The translations under genes were made by a program, and so were the position numbers. Of a DNA stretch of 64,000 nucleotides, positions 17,931 to 26,270 are shown one piece after another. This DNA is from an uncultured Lachnospiraceae bacterium (GTDB taxonomy: Bacteria > Bacillota > Clostridia > Lachnospirales > Lachnospiraceae), in contig CAJUMV010000006.1 of assembly GCA_910587715.1 (NCBI GenBank), forward strand, positions 1 to 64,000, read 5' to 3'. The notes under the pieces were generated by a model, which was given only the letters and a program-made list of their open reading frames with translations, did no database searches and was not told where the DNA came from. The stretch's first letter is position 1, and each line of letters begins with the position of its first letter.

Positions 17931-18596
17931 ATGGATGACATTATTTTACTCGGTATGGGCGGGCATGCCCACAGTGTGGCAGACAGTATTGAACGGACAG
18001 GGAAATACCGTATTATGGGTTTCCTCGACAGGGAAGAAATGCAGGGGAAGTCTTATAAAGAGTATCCTGTTTTAGGTCCGGATTCGGATATGGGAAGGTA
18101 TTTTGAGGAAGGAGTAAGGAATGCCTTTGTGACAGTCGGATTTATGGGACATGGTAGTGTGCGGGAGCGGCTGTTCTGGAAATTAAAAGAGATTGGATAT
18201 ACGCTGCCTAATATTATAGACGACACGGCGATTGTATCTGATAATGCGAAGCTTGGTGAAGGAATTTTTATTGGCAAGAAGGCGGTCATTAATGCAGATG
18301 CTGAGATTGGAGATATGTGTATTGTAAATACGGGGGCAATTATTGAGCATGACTGCGAAGTGGAAGAGTTTTCGCATATATCGGTAGGAAGTGTACTGTG
18401 TGGAGAGGTTCATGTTGGGAGAGCGTCATTTGTAGGCGCGAATGCGGTTGTCATTCAGGGAACAAGAGTTGGCAGCCACTGCATTGTAGCGGCGGGAGCT
18501 ACTGCAAGGAAGAGTACGGAGGATTATTGTATGGTTTGGGATGGAAAATACCGGAAAATGCCCGAGAGTACCGGGGGGGGGAGGGGTATAAGGTAG
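17931..18596 (+). CDS. Hexapeptide-repeat sugar N-acetyltransferase with a G9 tail
   Basis: This LegH/PglD/NeuD-type protein probably acetylates an amino sugar using acetyl-CoA. It has the N-terminal Rossmann-like PglD_N domain (LLGMGGHAHSVAD, GFLDRE) followed by left-handed beta-helix hexapeptide repeats (about 95-200). The ATG at 17931 follows the previous stop by one base. The last codons cross a run of nine G (18573-18581), and the frame then stops at 18594-18596. With one more G the protein would end differently, at a TGA that overlaps the ATG of the next gene as ATGA. The present C terminus may therefore be one phase of a switch. Confidence 0.85.
   Translation: MDDIILLGMGGHAHSVADSIERTGKYRIMGFLDREEMQGKSYKEYPVLGPDSDMGRYFEEGVRNAFVTVGFMGHGSVRERLFWKLKEIGYTLPNIIDDTAIVSDNAKLGEGIFIGKKAVINADAEIGDMCIVNTGAIIEHDCEVEEFSHISVGSVLCGEVHVGRASFVGANAVVIQGTRVGSHCIVAAGATARKSTEDYCMVWDGKYRKMPESTGGGRGIR
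18573..18581 (+). repeat. Poly-G tract (G9) at the acetyltransferase 3' end
   Basis: Nine consecutive G precede AGGGG. Current length: the reading frame ends 5 codons later. Adding one G shifts to a frame that continues to 18622 and overlaps the next start codon. Confidence 0.9.
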
Positions 18597-18618
18597 CCCT
18601 CTGGAAAGGGCGTGCCGC

Positions 18619-19242
18619 ATGAAAAATATTGTCATCGTAGGAAGCGGCGGATTTGCAAAAGAGACAAAATGGATTTTGGATAGAATAGTGCGTGAGGGAG
18701 GCTGCTGGCATTTTTGCGGGTATATTGACAAGGAAACGAATGGAGAAAATATTTTAGGCGATGATAGTTACCTTTTGAATATAGATGAAAAAATAGACGT
18801 TTTAATAGCAATCGGAAATCCGGCGATCCGGAAGAAACTTTACGAAAAATATAGCAGTAATTCAAATATTCGTTTTCCGAATTTGATTGATCCCACAGTG
18901 GAAATCTCAGAAAGTGTGAAGCTGGGGTGCGGGAATATCATATGTGCGAAAAATGTGATTACGGTAGACATCAGTATTGGTGATTTTAACATAATAAACT
19001 TAGGGTGCACAGTGGGACATGATGTGACGATAGGTGATTTTAATACGATCAATCCGGCTGCAAATATATCCGGTAATGTAAATATAGCGGGTATGACAGA
19101 AATAGGGACAGGAGCGAAAATTATACAGGGGAAAAATATTGGAGAAGGAGCTGTGGCTGCGGCAGGAGCAGTAATTATTGATGATGTTTTGCCTAATACA
19201 ATGGTTGCGGGGGTTCCGGCGGTTGTAAAGAGAGTGTACTAA
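18619..19242 (+). CDS. NeuD/LegH-type sugar N-acetyltransferase
   Basis: This is a second acetyltransferase of the PglD_N plus left-handed beta-helix type (207 residues): Rossmann-like IVIVGSGGFAKETKW at the N terminus and hexapeptide repeats from about residue 95, ending in the typical NTMVAGVPAVVKRVY. It would acetylate a 4-amino or 7-amino position of the nonulosonate or its precursor. It and the preceding acetyltransferase are paralogues, so one may act on the hexose precursor and the other on a nonulosonate; this is inference. Its ATG is at 18619, 23 bases after the present stop of its neighbour. Confidence 0.85.
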   Translation: MKNIVIVGSGGFAKETKWILDRIVREGGCWHFCGYIDKETNGENILGDDSYLLNIDEKIDVLIAIGNPAIRKKLYEKYSSNSNIRFPNLIDPTVEISESVKLGCGNIICAKNVITVDISIGDFNIINLGCTVGHDVTIGDFNTINPAANISGNVNIAGMTEIGTGAKIIQGKNIGEGAVAAAGAVIIDDVLPNTMVAGVPAVVKRVY

Positions 19243-19269
19243 AATTTGGCGTTAAAGAAGAGGCATGGA

Positions 19270-20283
19270 ATGAGCAGAGTGTTGATTATAGCGGAAGCCG
19301 GAGTAAACCATAACGGAGATATTCATCTGGCAAAAAAACTGGCGGCAGCAGCAAAGGATTGCGGTGCAGATATTGTTAAATTTCAGACAGCAAAGCTGGA
19401 GTCGCTTGTGACTGATTATGCGCCGATGGCGGAATACCAGAAAGAGAATGTGAAAAGCGCGGCGTTGCAAAAAGAGATGATTAGGAAGCTTCTCCTGACG
19501 TATGAGGAGTTTGTTGAATTATCCGAATATTGCGGAGAGATAGGCATAAGGTTCTTGTCAACGCCATTTGACACCGACAGTATTGATTTCCTCGCGGGCA
19601 TTGGCTGTACCCTTTGGAAAATACCATCTGGAGAGATTACAAATTATCCGTATTTGGTAAAGATTGCAAAATTCCATCAGCCGATTATTTTGTCAACAGG
19701 TATGAGCACATTGAAAGAGGTAGAAGATGCAGTAGAATTATTGAAAAACAATGGAGCCGGAGAGGTGACACTATTGCATTGCACTACAGAATACCCTGCA
19801 CCTTTCAAAGATGTAAATCTAAAGGCGTTGAAAACCTTACGGGACAAATTTGAATGTCCAGTGGGCTATTCGGATCATACGTCGGGCATAGAAATCCCGA
19901 TTGCGGCAGTTGGAATGGGTGCGGTCATTATAGAAAAACATTTTACATTAGACCAGAATATGGAAGGACCGGATCATAAGGCTAGTCTTGAGCCTGACGA
20001 ATTGAAAATGATGGTTTCCGCAATCAGGAATATAGAAGAGGCAATGGGTGACGGGATAAAAAGACCGTTTTCCGGTGAAATTTCCAATATGGCGGCGGCA
20101 AGGAAGAGTATCGTAGCGAAGTGTGCGATAAGAACAGGAGAACGGTTAACGGAGGAAAATCTTACAACGAAGAGACCGGGAACAGGAATCAACCCGATGC
20201 GGTGGAATGAAGTGATAGGAAAGACTGCGGACAGGGACTATGAAGCAGACGAAATGCTACAGCTTCCATTAACAGAAACATGA
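19270..20283 (+). CDS. legI: Nonulosonate synthase, NeuB/LegI-like
   Basis: The enzyme condenses phosphoenolpyruvate with a 6-carbon amino sugar (ManNAc or 2,4-diacetamido-6-deoxymannose) to make a 9-carbon sialic- or legionaminic-type acid. It has the NeuB TIM barrel (EAGVNHNGD, VKFQTAK, LSTPFD, IPSGEI, GYSDHT, IIEKHFTL) and a C-terminal SAF antifreeze-like domain from about residue 275 (RSIVAK, TKRPGTGI). It is 337 residues from ATG 19270; a TTG at 19246 would add eight. Companion LegB and LegG favour a legionaminic over a simple sialic acid. Confidence 0.9.
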   Translation: MSRVLIIAEAGVNHNGDIHLAKKLAAAAKDCGADIVKFQTAKLESLVTDYAPMAEYQKENVKSAALQKEMIRKLLLTYEEFVELSEYCGEIGIRFLSTPFDTDSIDFLAGIGCTLWKIPSGEITNYPYLVKIAKFHQPIILSTGMSTLKEVEDAVELLKNNGAGEVTLLHCTTEYPAPFKDVNLKALKTLRDKFECPVGYSDHTSGIEIPIAAVGMGAVIIEKHFTLDQNMEGPDHKASLEPDELKMMVSAIRNIEEAMGDGIKRPFSGEISNMAAARKSIVAKCAIRTGERLTEENLTTKRPGTGINPMRWNEVIGKTADRDYEADEMLQLPLTET

Positions 20284-20312
20284 ATTATGATGAACGAAAA
20301 CAGGATGGAATT

Positions 20313-21491
20313 ATGAAACGGATTGTGATTTTTAGTGGGAATCGAGCAGAATTTGGGATATTATTTCCACTCATATATACATTACATACATATTATCGAT
20401 TGGAAATTATTCTTTCGGGGGCACATGTTTTAAAAAGATGGGCAACGGAATCGGATGTAAAAAAACAGTTGCAGGATAATCACATCTCCTGCCATGTTAC
20501 GGATATTCCGTTATCGGCAAAAAATAATATATATACAAGATGTCTTGGCGAGATTTATGATAAAACGCTGGATTTTTTTGAAACGAATCAAGATGTGGAT
20601 TTAGCCGTTGTGCTGGGGGACAGAATAGAGACTGCGGCATTTGCATTGGGGGCATTTTATAGCCGGATTCCGCTGCTTCATATATGCGGGGGTGATGTGG
20701 CAGATGTTTTTCATTTTGACACAAACATCAGACACAGCATAACCAAATTAGCCAATTATCATTTTGCAACAAATGAGAGAAGCAAAAATGTTTTATTACA
20801 GATGGGTGAAGAAAAACATAGAGTGTTCAATATAGGGAATCTGAGCTATGACTATGACAGGCTTGGCTTTTTAACGCCAACTGCGCAGCTGGCAGAAATG
20901 TACAAACTGACACAGGATGATATGCTCGTTGTTTTTACATATCATCCCACATGTGATAGGACGCAGGAAGAAAATTATAAAGAGTTTAAGAGTGGATTAG
21001 AAGCGGTCATTGACAGCGATGCAAAAAAAATAATTGTCACATTTCCCAATAACGATCCGGGACATGAACTCATTTTTGACTATATTATGTCGCTTGACGA
21101 AAATGAGCGGATGATGCGCGTTAATTCGCTTGGTACATATAGCTATTTATCATTAATGAAAAATTATAGGACAATTATCGTTGGCAATTCAAGCAGCGGC
21201 TTATTAGAAACAACGTTGTATTGTGTGCCAGTGCTGAACGTCGGAGAGCGCCAGAATGGGCGGGTCAGAGGTGATAACGTTACTGATGTGACAGCAGATT
21301 ATGAAAGTGTAAAAACCGCTTTAAATAAGTTAATTCAAAATTATGATACTTTGAGGGACAAATATACAGGAACAAAATATGTTTTTGGAGACGGACGTGC
21401 CGCCATTAAGGCGAAGGATTATATAGATCGGATTATGGAACGTTCAAAAGAAGAGCGGCTGTTTAAAAAGTTTGTTGAGAGACAGGAATAA
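20313..21491 (+). CDS. legG: Hydrolysing UDP-sugar 2-epimerase, NeuC/LegG-like
   Basis: This GT-B-fold enzyme releases the nucleotide from a UDP- or GDP-linked amino sugar while inverting C2, giving the free mannosamine-type substrate for the synthase. The family pattern is clear: IFSGNRAEFGIL at the N terminus, VVLGDRIET, FHFDTNIRHSITKLA, TYHPT and the nucleotide site IIVGNSSSGLLET. The ATG at 20313, behind AGGATGG, gives 392 residues; an earlier ATG at 20280 overlaps the preceding stop as ATGA. LegI and LegF homologues flank it. Confidence 0.9.
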   Translation: MKRIVIFSGNRAEFGILFPLIYTLHTYYRLEIILSGAHVLKRWATESDVKKQLQDNHISCHVTDIPLSAKNNIYTRCLGEIYDKTLDFFETNQDVDLAVVLGDRIETAAFALGAFYSRIPLLHICGGDVADVFHFDTNIRHSITKLANYHFATNERSKNVLLQMGEEKHRVFNIGNLSYDYDRLGFLTPTAQLAEMYKLTQDDMLVVFTYHPTCDRTQEENYKEFKSGLEAVIDSDAKKIIVTFPNNDPGHELIFDYIMSLDENERMMRVNSLGTYSYLSLMKNYRTIIVGNSSSGLLETTLYCVPVLNVGERQNGRVRGDNVTDVTADYESVKTALNKLIQNYDTLRDKYTGTKYVFGDGRAAIKAKDYIDRIMERSKEERLFKKFVERQE

Positions 21492-21500
21492 AGGGCGGAA

Positions 21501-22388
21501 ATGAAAAAGTTTTTTGCGGTTAATGTAAATAAGTATGTGAAAGAGCTAAGCTTTGATGTATATTATCCGGCATCTCTGGATTATCCGAAAGATCATGCCG
21601 TAACGTTCTTATCTGAACAAAATATAGGAAGAAGCCATGTGTTTGAACGGTGTGTAAATTGTCTTATTTTCTGGCCGGAAAATTATAAGATTGGCAAACA
21701 GATTAAAGAGCAAAATCATGCCATCGTGTTATGTGGAAATCCGCGCCTGCAGTTTTGTCAATTCTTTCAGGATAATGGAATTGATGACCGGCCTGTTAAA
21801 GAGAAATCCCGATTGGTGGATGGTTCATTTATATGCGAGGGCGCAGTCATCGGAAAAAATGTGTTGATTCAGCCAGGAGCATATATCAGCGGAGAAACTA
21901 TAATAGGAGATAACTCGTATATTGGCTCAGGGGTAAAAATACTTGGCAGGTCGATCATTGGGGAGAATGTAGTTATACGGGAAAATACAGTGATTGGAGC
22001 AGACGGGCTGACTACAGATCGGAATGAGCTGGGGGAGCATGTTAAAATGCCTCAGTTTGGTAGTGTTGTGATAGAAGATAATGTGTCCATTGGCGCAAAC
22101 TCTGTAGTTGCAAGAGGGGCTATTGATAATACTCTGATAGGCGCCGGGACGTCAATTGATAACTGCGTTTTTGTATCTCATAATGTGCAGGTTGGAAAAG
22201 GAGTTTTTATTGTGGGCGAGAGTATTCTGTTTGGAAGTTCAAAAATAGGGGATAAAACCCTGATTTCTGGGAACTCTGCGATACGAAATGGGGTAACTGT
22301 AGGCAGTAGTGCTGTAGTTGGAATGGGAGCAATAGTGACAAAAAATGTGAGCAATGGAGTAATAGTGAAAGGTAATCCGGCAAAATAG
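21501..22388 (+). CDS. LpxD-like hexapeptide acyltransferase
   Basis: This 295-residue protein has an N-terminal domain resembling that of LpxD (AVTFLSEQNIG) and a long left-handed beta-helix from about residue 110 to 290, with repeated [IV]G-x4 hexads (VIGKNVLIQPG, IIGDNSYIG). The loop FVSHNVQVGKG contains the likely catalytic histidine. It should transfer an acyl group to an amino sugar. In a Gram-positive without lipid A this points to a special N-acyl decoration of the locus sugar. A PIG-L deacetylase follows by 23 bases, so the pair may exchange one acyl group for another. Confidence 0.8.
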   Translation: MKKFFAVNVNKYVKELSFDVYYPASLDYPKDHAVTFLSEQNIGRSHVFERCVNCLIFWPENYKIGKQIKEQNHAIVLCGNPRLQFCQFFQDNGIDDRPVKEKSRLVDGSFICEGAVIGKNVLIQPGAYISGETIIGDNSYIGSGVKILGRSIIGENVVIRENTVIGADGLTTDRNELGEHVKMPQFGSVVIEDNVSIGANSVVARGAIDNTLIGAGTSIDNCVFVSHNVQVGKGVFIVGESILFGSSKIGDKTLISGNSAIRNGVTVGSSAVVGMGAIVTKNVSNGVIVKGNPAK

Positions 22389-22411
22389 CAGATGCATTTG
22401 GGAGGGGAACA

Positions 22412-23074
22412 ATGAAAACGATGGTGGTGTCACCTCATCCGGACGATGAGACATTGGGAGCGGGCGGCAGTCTGTTAAAACTAAAAGAAGCGGGGAGCCA
22501 GATTTACTGGCTCAACATAACAGACGTAAAAACGGCTGGGGGGGGGTATGATGAATCGTTTATTTCAAAACGCAAAATACAAATAGAAAAAATCAATGCG
22601 TATTTTAATTTTGACGGATTCATTAATCTGAGGTTTCAGCCAACAACTTTGAATGACAGCATAAAAGGTGAGATGGTCGGTGAAATTGGAAACGCGTTTG
22701 ATAGAGTTAAACCGGATTGCATCATTTTGCCGGATTACAATGATGCACATACAGATCACAAATATGTGTTTGAGGCAGCATATGCGTGCTCAAAGGTGTT
22801 TCGGAGAAATTACATAAAAAGAATTTTGACGATGGAGATTCCATCAGAGACAAATTTCGGGATGCCATATGATGCATTTAAACCTAATTTTTATATGGAT
22901 ATCACAAAATATTTTGAACGGAAAATAGAGGCTTTACAGATTTATGATACGGAGATGGGAGAGCCGCCATTTCCAAGGAGCAAAGAAGCCATAAGGGCGC
23001 AGGCGGTTATTCGGGGAGTGGAAGCGGGTGTGGCATATGCGGAAGCTTTTCAGGTGATAAAAGAGATTGAATGA
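22412..23074 (+). CDS. PIG-L family deacetylase with in-frame G9 tract
   Basis: This zinc-dependent deacetylase of the LmbE/PIG-L family (220 residues) should remove an N-acetyl group from a sugar. The metal- and catalytic-site motif PHPDDE is at residues 8-13, and the second metal histidine region is NDAHTDHKYVF. Three glycines at residues 43-45 are encoded by nine consecutive G (22538-22546). At nine bases the frame is intact; a change of one base would truncate the enzyme early, so the gene looks phase-variable and currently on. The ATG at 22412 follows GGGAGGGG. Confidence 0.87.
   Translation: MKTMVVSPHPDDETLGAGGSLLKLKEAGSQIYWLNITDVKTAGGGYDESFISKRKIQIEKINAYFNFDGFINLRFQPTTLNDSIKGEMVGEIGNAFDRVKPDCIILPDYNDAHTDHKYVFEAAYACSKVFRRNYIKRILTMEIPSETNFGMPYDAFKPNFYMDITKYFERKIEALQIYDTEMGEPPFPRSKEAIRAQAVIRGVEAGVAYAEAFQVIKEIE
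22538..22546 (+). repeat. Poly-G tract (G9) in the deacetylase
   Basis: Nine consecutive G encode Gly43-Gly45 of the PIG-L deacetylase. The current length leaves the gene in frame. Confidence 0.9.
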
Positions 23075-23085
23075 GAGGCAGGATA

Positions 23086-23787
23086 ATGCATACTTTGGGG
23101 ATTGTAACGGCAAGAAGCGGTTCTAAGGGAATTAAAGATAAAAATATAAGAAAGTTGTCTGGGAAGCCATTGATGGCTTATACAATCGAAAGTTCGGTGA
23201 AGTGTCAATATATTGATAAGGTGATGGTATCTACAGACTCGGACGTATATGCCGATATTGCCAGAGATTATGGCGCAGATGTCCCATTTTTAAGAAGTGA
23301 AAGAAACTCCACGGATATAGCGAATTCCATTGATGTGCTGTTGGAGGTTTTGGAAGAATATCAGAAACGGGGAATGGAGTTTGAAAATATTGTTTCTTTG
23401 CAGCCGACATCACCGTTGCGAACATGTAGAAATCTGGATGAAGCCTTTCGGTTGTTCTATGACAAAGAGGCAGATTCTGTAGTTAGTGTCTGTGAATGTG
23501 AATATAGTCCACTACTGTGTGGCATATTGTCTGATGACTTAAATATGAGTGGTTTTATCAGAGAGGAAAATCTGAAAAGGAGACAGGATTTAGCGAAATA
23601 CTACAGATTAAATGGAGCGATTTATATTTCAAAGGTAAGCAAACTCAGGCAGTTGAAATCTTTTTATGGTGAAAGATCATATGCGTATATCATGGGGCAG
23701 AAGGAATCCATAGATATTGACACAGAATTAGATTTTGAATATGCGGAATTTTTGCTCAAAAATAGAGAAGTTAAGGACAATGTATAG
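23086..23787 (+). CDS. legF: CMP-nonulosonate cytidylyltransferase, NeuA/LegF-like
   Basis: The enzyme activates the nonulosonic acid with CTP, giving the CMP-sugar used by the transferase. The N-terminal motif ARSGSKGIKDKNI, the VSTDSD loop and LQPTSPLR are the hallmarks of CMP-sialic/legionaminic acid synthetases, and the length (233 residues) is right. The ATG at 23086 is preferred for its GAGAGG site; another ATG at 23071 overlaps the deacetylase stop as ATGA. A likely nonulosonate transferase follows immediately. Confidence 0.9.
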   Translation: MHTLGIVTARSGSKGIKDKNIRKLSGKPLMAYTIESSVKCQYIDKVMVSTDSDVYADIARDYGADVPFLRSERNSTDIANSIDVLLEVLEEYQKRGMEFENIVSLQPTSPLRTCRNLDEAFRLFYDKEADSVVSVCECEYSPLLCGILSDDLNMSGFIREENLKRRQDLAKYYRLNGAIYISKVSKLRQLKSFYGERSYAYIMGQKESIDIDTELDFEYAEFLLKNREVKDNV

Positions 23788-23820
23788 GTGCATATAACTC
23801 TTACAGGAGAATGGAAGAAA

Positions 23821-25020
23821 GTGATTAAAAAAATTATTTTTGTGTTTGTGAAATATTTTGAACAGAAAGATTGGATTATATTTGACTGTCCTTACTATCT
23901 TAAAGCGGGATATGAAGTTGAAATATGGTCATTAGTGCATATTCAATACGATAGAGAGCTGAAGGAGCCAAAGTATTTATTTAGGGATAATGAAGTAAAG
24001 TATTTTAATAAAGTTGAGAATTTTGAATCAGAAATTCAAAGAAACGATCCGAAAGCAACCGTTTTTTTATTGTATCCTAGTCTGGGAGAAAATACAAGAA
24101 CTGGTTATATGATAAGACGTTTTATAAAAAAACATGGATTTAGATATTGTGATTACTTTTTTCCGCCAGTTCTTTTATCTGCATATAAAGAAGAACTTTC
24201 GGATATATGGAGTATAACTCGTTATTATCTGAGAAACATCAGAAATATAGATAAATTGAGACAGCTGTTTTTTTCTTTTCTGTATCCGCCGGAGTATGTT
24301 TTTATAGAAGCGCGGGCTAATGTTAGACAACTGGCAAATAAATATGATGTTTTAAATGGGCACAGGTTAAAATATATCAACACGCAGGACTATGATAGAT
24401 ATCTTATGGAAGATATGACCACAGATGTACTGTTTTTGGAACAGGAAAATTTAGAAAGAGACAATTATATTGTCTTTGTGGATCAAGCATTCACGCATCA
24501 TTCGGATATAGTAAATGAAGGGATAAAAGTAGCGGTAACAGAGGATGTATATGGAAAGGAAATAAGACAATTATTTGATTTAATAGAACGGCAGACAAAT
24601 ATGGAGATAGTAGTTGCATTACATCCGAAGGCGGAGTACTTGAATGACACCATTTTTGGTGGCAGAAAGATGGTACATGGAGAAACCAGAAAGTTAATTA
24701 AATATTGCAGCTTTGTGATTTGTAATAGCAGTACCGTGATCTCATACATTATGTTATATAAGAAAGATCTTTTATTATATACAACGGAGCAGGTGAAAAG
24801 AGCTTATATTTATATAAAGGAGGCACAGTTGGCATTGGCAAAGTTTCTGGAGTGTAAAGTTGTGAATTTATCTAAGAAACTGCCAGATAATCTGCTTGAA
24901 AAATATGTGTGTACTGTAGATGAGTTAAAACGAAGTAAGTATTTGGATGAATTTGTGTGTAGCAAATATCATAATGTGAAATCATCCCAAATAATAAATA
25001 AGTGTGTAAAAAATCTATAA
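23821..25020 (+). CDS. Putative nonulosonate/sialyl-type glycosyltransferase (GT-B)
   Basis: The 399-residue product is very AT-rich in coding sequence. The C-terminal half has HPKAEY and later FVICNSSTVISY, the HP and SS/T signatures of bacterial polysialyltransferases and KpsC/KpsS-type Kdo transferases, which use CMP-activated acidic sugars. Its position right after the CMP-sugar synthetase fits transfer of the nonulosonic acid. The GTG at 23821 behind AGGAGA gives the hydrophobic start IKKIIFVFV; a GTG at 23788 is possible. The exact family is uncertain. Confidence 0.65.
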   Translation: MIKKIIFVFVKYFEQKDWIIFDCPYYLKAGYEVEIWSLVHIQYDRELKEPKYLFRDNEVKYFNKVENFESEIQRNDPKATVFLLYPSLGENTRTGYMIRRFIKKHGFRYCDYFFPPVLLSAYKEELSDIWSITRYYLRNIRNIDKLRQLFFSFLYPPEYVFIEARANVRQLANKYDVLNGHRLKYINTQDYDRYLMEDMTTDVLFLEQENLERDNYIVFVDQAFTHHSDIVNEGIKVAVTEDVYGKEIRQLFDLIERQTNMEIVVALHPKAEYLNDTIFGGRKMVHGETRKLIKYCSFVICNSSTVISYIMLYKKDLLLYTTEQVKRAYIYIKEAQLALAKFLECKVVNLSKKLPDNLLEKYVCTVDELKRSKYLDEFVCSKYHNVKSSQIINKCVKNL

Positions 25021-25060
25021 ATTGATTTTGCGATATAGTAGGAAGGAACGGCGATCAATA

Positions 25061-26257
25061 ATGGAGAACGATAACTTTATATGGAGTGGACACGAGTGGG
25101 ATTGCCAAGAAGATATGGCATGGTTTATAGATGCAGAACGAGATGTTTTGTGTTGCCTAAATTTTCAAACTGGAGAATGCGATGGAATTGCGAAAGTACC
25201 TAATGAAAGTGTAAACAAGTTTATGCAAAATACCAGATGTATTAAGGTGGAAAATGAAATTTTTTGTATGCCATGTTATGGAAATAAAATTTGGATATAT
25301 GATTTATTAAATAAGAAATTTGAATTTATAGAAGTAGAAAATGTTGAGACAGAACATCCTTATATGGAAAATGCTTATTTGTATGAGGAACAAATATATG
25401 CCATTTCAAGAAGCATGAGAAAAGCTGTTGTAATTGATGTAAAAACGAAGAAAGTGACATATTATCCACTTAATGTAAGTGAAGAAGATAAGTTTTTGGG
25501 AAGCTGTATTAGGGTTGAAAGAGAAATATATTACGTATCATTTTCAAATCGAATATATATGTTTGATATGGACTCAAAAAGGAATACATTATACAGCATT
25601 TTAGATGAAGAGACCAAGTTAACCTCTATATGTTTCGATGGGGAACAATTCTGGATGAGTGGTTATCGGAAGCAAATTTATATTTGGAATAAAAAAAATA
25701 ATAGTGTGCGTATTGTTGAAAATTTCCCCAAGATATTTGGAAGTTATTTGTTCTCTGAAGAGAAGGATGAAATTCTTGATTGTGAACCAAACGAATATGA
25801 TGTTCAGCTCTTTTGTCAATTAAAATTGGCAGGTAACTATATTTGGGCTATACCTTATAGAACAAATTTTGTTTTATATATACATAAGGACACATTAGAA
25901 ATTCAAATGATGTTTATTGAAGATGAGGACGAGACGAAAGAAAGTTTGATGAGAAAAGGGAGAAGACCGTTTAAATTTTTCTGGCAATATTTAAGAAATG
26001 ATAGATTTATTGGAATATTTTCATTAAAAAACAATTGCATACTGGAAATTGATTCTGAGTGTTTGGAAGCGAGACGGAGAAAGTATATGTTATCAGTTAA
26101 TTATGCACGAATAATATGTGCTGAAAAAGTCATGTGGGAATCCAACAGTGTAGAAAGAATGCTGTTTGCGCGTGCTCTTAATGGTGATCAGACAAGTACA
26201 AATTCAATACAGAGAACTGGTCAGGTGGGGAGGTTCATATATAACTCTTTAAAATGA
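25061..26257 (+). CDS. Beta-propeller-like protein, unknown
   Basis: I do not recognise a named family. The 398-residue product consists of repeated strands with the pattern of a Kelch/WD-like propeller (IWIYDLLNKKFEFIEV, VVIDVKTKKVTYY, IYMFDMDSKRNTLY, IYIWNKKNNSVRIV), about 45 residues per blade. No signal peptide is present, so it is probably cytoplasmic. It starts at ATG 25061 behind AGGAAGGAACGG. It lies between the probable nonulosonate transferase and the phosphoramidate genes, in the AT-richest stretch of the locus. A scaffold or a modifying transferase are both possible. Confidence 0.6.
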   Translation: MENDNFIWSGHEWDCQEDMAWFIDAERDVLCCLNFQTGECDGIAKVPNESVNKFMQNTRCIKVENEIFCMPCYGNKIWIYDLLNKKFEFIEVENVETEHPYMENAYLYEEQIYAISRSMRKAVVIDVKTKKVTYYPLNVSEEDKFLGSCIRVEREIYYVSFSNRIYMFDMDSKRNTLYSILDEETKLTSICFDGEQFWMSGYRKQIYIWNKKNNSVRIVENFPKIFGSYLFSEEKDEILDCEPNEYDVQLFCQLKLAGNYIWAIPYRTNFVLYIHKDTLEIQMMFIEDEDETKESLMRKGRRPFKFFWQYLRNDRFIGIFSLKNNCILEIDSECLEARRRKYMLSVNYARIICAEKVMWESNSVERMLFARALNGDQTSTNSIQRTGQVGRFIYNSLK

Positions 26258-26270
26258 GGGATAGAGAAGG

